The position numbers were made by a program, and so were the translations under genes. The notes beneath the pieces were generated by a model. It did no database searches, was not told the origin of the DNA, and saw only the letters and a program-made list of their open reading frames with translations. Of a stretch of DNA of 64,000 bases, positions 61,195-64,000 are shown one piece after another. The stretch is from Acidovorax sp. sif1233 (GTDB lineage Bacteria; Pseudomonadota; Gammaproteobacteria; Burkholderiales; Burkholderiaceae_C), in contig NZ_JAHUWZ010000012.1 in NCBI RefSeq assembly GCF_019218755.1, forward strand, positions 29,627-93,626, given 5' to 3'. Each line of letters begins with the position of its first letter. Position 1 is the stretch's first letter.

Positions 61195-64000
61195 AGCGGG
61201 TCTTCCTGCGGTCCGACTTCGGCGCCCACAGGTTCATGGCGGCCACACCCACGACCCAGTGCTTGTCCTGCGATTCCCAGAACCCCATGAGGTCCACGCC
61301 CCAGCCCGGCGCGATGCGCGTGAGGTTCTCCTTGTCCTCGAAGCGCTCCGACCGGTACACCGCGCGGCCGCTCAGGTACAGCCGCTGCGGGCTGGCCCAG
61401 GTGGCGCCCACCGCCAGCGTGTGGCGCGGGATGTAGGGGATGCGGCCCACGGGCACGTCCGCGTCGTAGCTGCGGCTTTCGCTGCCCTGGTAGAGGTACT
61501 TGGCATAGCCCGACCAGCGCCGGCTGAACATGTGGTTGAGGCCCGCACCCAGGGTTTTGAGCGTGCCGGAGTCGAAGCTGGGCGTGTCTTCCAGCAGGTC
61601 GGTGGTCGAGAGGTTGACGAGCTGCGCGTTGCGCATTTCTTCGAGGAACGGCAGGCTGGGCGTGCGCAGGTCCACGCCCACGGTGCCGGGGTTGCGCACG
61701 CGCAGGTGGTCCGCGCGCAGGCTCAGGAAGGTGCTCGCACCCAGCTCCAGGCCCACCTGCGCCACGGTGCGCTTGTGGCGGCCGCCGGCCTCGACCAGAC
61801 GGTCCTCGACGGGAATTCCCGCCGTTTCCACGCTGGTGAGCGTCGATACGCTGAGCGGGCGCAGCCAATCCTGGTAGGCCATGCGCACCGTAGTGCCCTG
61901 CGCTGGCTGCCAGACGAGGCCGACGCGCGGCGTGACCACGCGTTCCATCTCGGCGCGGCGCGCCTCCTCCTCGCTGAAGTGGTCCAGATTCACCAGGTAG
62001 CTCTGCGTCAGGCCATCGACGCGGTGGCGTATCTGCTGCAGGCCCAGCGCCGCATCCAGGTTCAGCGCGGGGTCCAGGCGCTGGGTCGTGGCCAGGGTCA
62101 GGGCGGTGTAGCGCCGGTCCACGCGGTTGTACCCGCCCACCAGCAGGTAGTCGCGGTACTCGCCCACGCCCGGGATGTTGGCGCCCACGGCCGCCTCGCC
62201 CCCGATCAGGTTGTTCTGGCGTTCGCGCACGTGCTCCAGCGCCACGCTCCAGCGGCTGCCGGGCGCGGTGTCCACCGTATGGCGCAGTTGCAGGTCGGTG
62301 AACTGTTTCTTGGGTTCGCTGCTCACGCCCATCAGGCTCACGAAGGGCGGCTGCAGATACAGCGTGGGGTAGCGCAGCAGCAGGATGTCCTCCACGCTGC
62401 GCCCCAGCTTGATCCAGGTCTGCTCGGTCGGCCCCCAGCGGTAGGACATGCCCAGGGCGCCCTGGGTGCTCTTGTTGTCCATGGAGGTCTCGAACAGGTT
62501 CTGGCTGCGCAGGCGCATGTCGAACTGGTTCACATAGGCAAACAGGTTGATGCGCTCGGTGGGCTGCATGCCTGCGCCCACCGTGACCGCGCGTGCGCGC
62601 ACATCGCCATAGCCGCCCCGCACGGCCGGGGCATCGTTGACCTGCAGATCGAACGGAAACTCGCTGGCATTGGCCGACTGCGCCTTGAAGAACCACGACA
62701 CGGGCACGTGGGTGTTGTCCATGCCGTTGAGGGTGACCGCGGGCGCCCGCATGCGGTACAGGTCCTTGTCCAGCGTCACCCCCACGGCCCCGTGCGCGCC
62801 CGGCTGCTGCAGCAGCGACGAATACCGCTGGCTCGCGCCAAACGCCATCGGGTCCGTGAGGAAGCCCTGGAACAGCGCCGAGTTCTTGTTGAACTCGCCC
62901 GGGTAGCGGTCCGCCAGGAACAGGTGGCTGCCGCCCCAGTACGGGTAGAAGCTCTGCTGCGCCAGCTCCAGCGCCCAGTCCTCCATGCCGAAGAACGCGA
63001 GCGAGGCGCCCAGGTTGGCGCTGCCCTTCTGGTCATTGGCCACCTGGTTGAGGGACTTGAGATAGGGCATGCGTTCGACGGCGGCGCGGGCCGCCTCCAC
63101 GGCCTCGCCAGGCTGGAACAGGTCGGTGTGGATCTGCGCGAGCAGCATGTACGGGACGGGGTCCTTGTCGTCCAGGGCGCTGGCCTGGTGCAGCGTGGCC
63201 AGGGCATCGTGGTGGCGGCCGAGCTGGTAGTACGCCACGGCCGTCCAGGTCTTGGCGCGCGCGTAGCGGGGCTCCATCACCCCGGCGCGCAGGAACACGT
63301 CGAGCGCGGCCTGCGGCTGGCCCTGCTTGAGGTGCAGCAGCCCCTGCCCCGTGAGCGCCACATAGTCCGCCGGGTTCTCGCCGAGCGCCGTGTTGAATGC
63401 CTGGCCCGCTTCCGTGAACTGGTTGGCGAAGGTCTCCAGCGTGCCCAGTTCGCCCCAGGCGCCCGGGCTCTGCGGCGCGAGCGCCAGGGCCTGCTTCAGG
63501 CTGGCGCGGGCCGGGCCGGAGTCCTCGCGCTCCGTGTGCGCGCTGCCCAGGCCCTGCCAGCCGCGCGCGTCGCCCCCGGCCAGCCGCGTGGCCTCGGTGT
63601 AGGCCGCCAGCGTGGCGGGCGCATCGCCCCGGCGGCGGGCCAGCTCGGCGCGCACCAGGGCGATCTCCGCGTGCGCGGTGCCCTGCGCCGGGGCCAGCGT
63701 GGCCGTGGCGTCCTCCACGCGGTCGCTCAGCATCTGCGCCCGGGCCAGCTGGGCCACCAGCGCGGGGTGCGCGGGCCAGTGCTGCAACGCCGTGCGCAGG
63801 GTCTGCGCGGCGGCGGCACCATCGCCGTCCATGAGCTGCAGGTCCGACTGCATCAGCCACGCGGGCAGCGGGGCGGCGGCCGGCGCGGCGGCGGCGAGCT
63901 GGCGCGCCAGCAGTTCGCGGGCGGCCAGCACCTCGCCGGCCTGCAGCGCGATGGCGGCGTCCATCACCGCCGCCCACGGTGCGGGCGCCTGGCCCCGCGC
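61166..64000 (-). CDS. TPR protein with C-terminal outer-membrane beta-barrel (5' end outside window)
   Basis: At least 944 residues are open to the window edge, and the frame continues beyond it, so the true start is missing. The N-terminal third holds about eight or nine TPR-like repeats (ALAPQSPGAWGELGTLETFA, GENPADYVALTGQGLLHLKQ). A linker with YWGGSHLFLADRYPGEFNKN leads to a C-terminal half of alternating amphipathic strands ending in an aromatic, LDARYRF, the outer-membrane barrel signature. The TPR-plus-barrel layout recalls polysaccharide exporters (PgaA, BcsC) but I cannot assign a family. It is co-transcribed with the CHASE2 cyclase. Confidence 0.7.
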   Translation of the reverse strand, partial: ARGQAPAPWAAVMDAAIALQAGEVLAARELLARQLAAAAPAAAPLPAWLMQSDLQLMDGDGAAAAQTLRTALQHWPAHPALVAQLARAQMLSDRVEDATATLAPAQGTAHAEIALVRAELARRRGDAPATLAAYTEATRLAGGDARGWQGLGSAHTEREDSGPARASLKQALALAPQSPGAWGELGTLETFANQFTEAGQAFNTALGENPADYVALTGQGLLHLKQGQPQAALDVFLRAGVMEPRYARAKTWTAVAYYQLGRHHDALATLHQASALDDKDPVPYMLLAQIHTDLFQPGEAVEAARAAVERMPYLKSLNQVANDQKGSANLGASLAFFGMEDWALELAQQSFYPYWGGSHLFLADRYPGEFNKNSALFQGFLTDPMAFGASQRYSSLLQQPGAHGAVGVTLDKDLYRMRAPAVTLNGMDNTHVPVSWFFKAQSANASEFPFDLQVNDAPAVRGGYGDVRARAVTVGAGMQPTERINLFAYVNQFDMRLRSQNLFETSMDNKSTQGALGMSYRWGPTEQTWIKLGRSVEDILLLRYPTLYLQPPFVSLMGVSSEPKKQFTDLQLRHTVDTAPGSRWSVALEHVRERQNNLIGGEAAVGANIPGVGEYRDYLLVGGYNRVDRRYTALTLATTQRLDPALNLDAALGLQQIRHRVDGLTQSYLVNLDHFSEEEARRAEMERVVTPRVGLVWQPAQGTTVRMAYQDWLRPLSVSTLTSVETAGIPVEDRLVEAGGRHKRTVAQVGLELGASTFLSLRADHLRVRNPGTVGVDLRTPSLPFLEEMRNAQLVNLSTTDLLEDTPSFDSGTLKTLGAGLNHMFSRRWSGYAKYLYQGSESRSYDADVPVGRIPYIPRHTLAVGATWASPQRLYLSGRAVYRSERFEDKENLTRIAPGWGVDLMGFWESQDKHWVVGVAAMNLWAPKSDRRKTRYVLDARYRF

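Overview
The window is high-GC, gene-dense DNA that looks like a Comamonadaceae chromosome (Burkholderiales, Acidovorax/Comamonas/Delftia type). The reasons are a protocatechuate 4,5-cleavage (pmd/lig) cluster, several Bug-type solute receptors, the style of the central-metabolism genes, and three families of short dispersed repeats of the kind scattered through these genomes. I saw no rRNA or tRNA gene, prophage, insertion sequence or CRISPR array.

Layout. 1-14.6 kb is mostly housekeeping: a secreted lipase-like lipoprotein, a SemiSWEET transporter, dacB (PBP4), an EamA exporter, tsaB-rimI-uracil-DNA-glycosylase-like genes, corA behind a structured leader, mtnN, fadD, pntAB and an orphan lipoprotein. 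14.9-34.2 kb holds fba, an OmpR-type two-component pair divergent from a PAP2 phosphatase, pyk, an MFS exporter divergent from its LysR regulator, a speD-murU-like-pepP-CPBP chain, a NarL-type regulator, tkt-gap, an MscS channel and two DUF4398-type lipoproteins, one carrying an OmpA domain. 34.3-40.1 kb is a patchwork of small accessory genes ending in a ParD-like/methionine aminopeptidase pair.

40.2-58.4 kb is a lignin-monomer catabolic island. VanAB demethylates vanillate to protocatechuate. PmdAB opens the ring at the 4,5 position. PmdC, PmdD, PmdE and PmdF carry the product to pyruvate plus oxaloacetate. A LysR gene divergent from the pmd arm and a GntR (VanR-like) gene divergent from vanAB are the likely regulators. 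A livKHMGF branched-chain-type ABC importer, two Bug receptors and an uncharacterised DUF1932 dehydrogenase lie between the arms. The same palindrome, TGTATACA, lies upstream of vanA, gntR and livK, which suggests that the ABC importer belongs to the vanillate regulon.

58.5-64 kb holds an HPF-like ribosome factor, a CHASE2 adenylate cyclase, and a TPR/outer-membrane-barrel protein that runs off the window edge.

The most interesting non-genic signals are: the shared van operator; alternative pairings in the corA leader that may control its Shine-Dalgarno site; a dispersed palindromic repeat that sits at gene 3' ends and has entered two coding sequences in frame (mtnN and the murU-like gene); a 44-bp perfect palindrome of 7-bp units upstream of mscS; a PmrA-box-like repeat between the two-component system and the PAP2 gene; and similar 11-bp-period repeats at the same distance upstream of fba and pyk.
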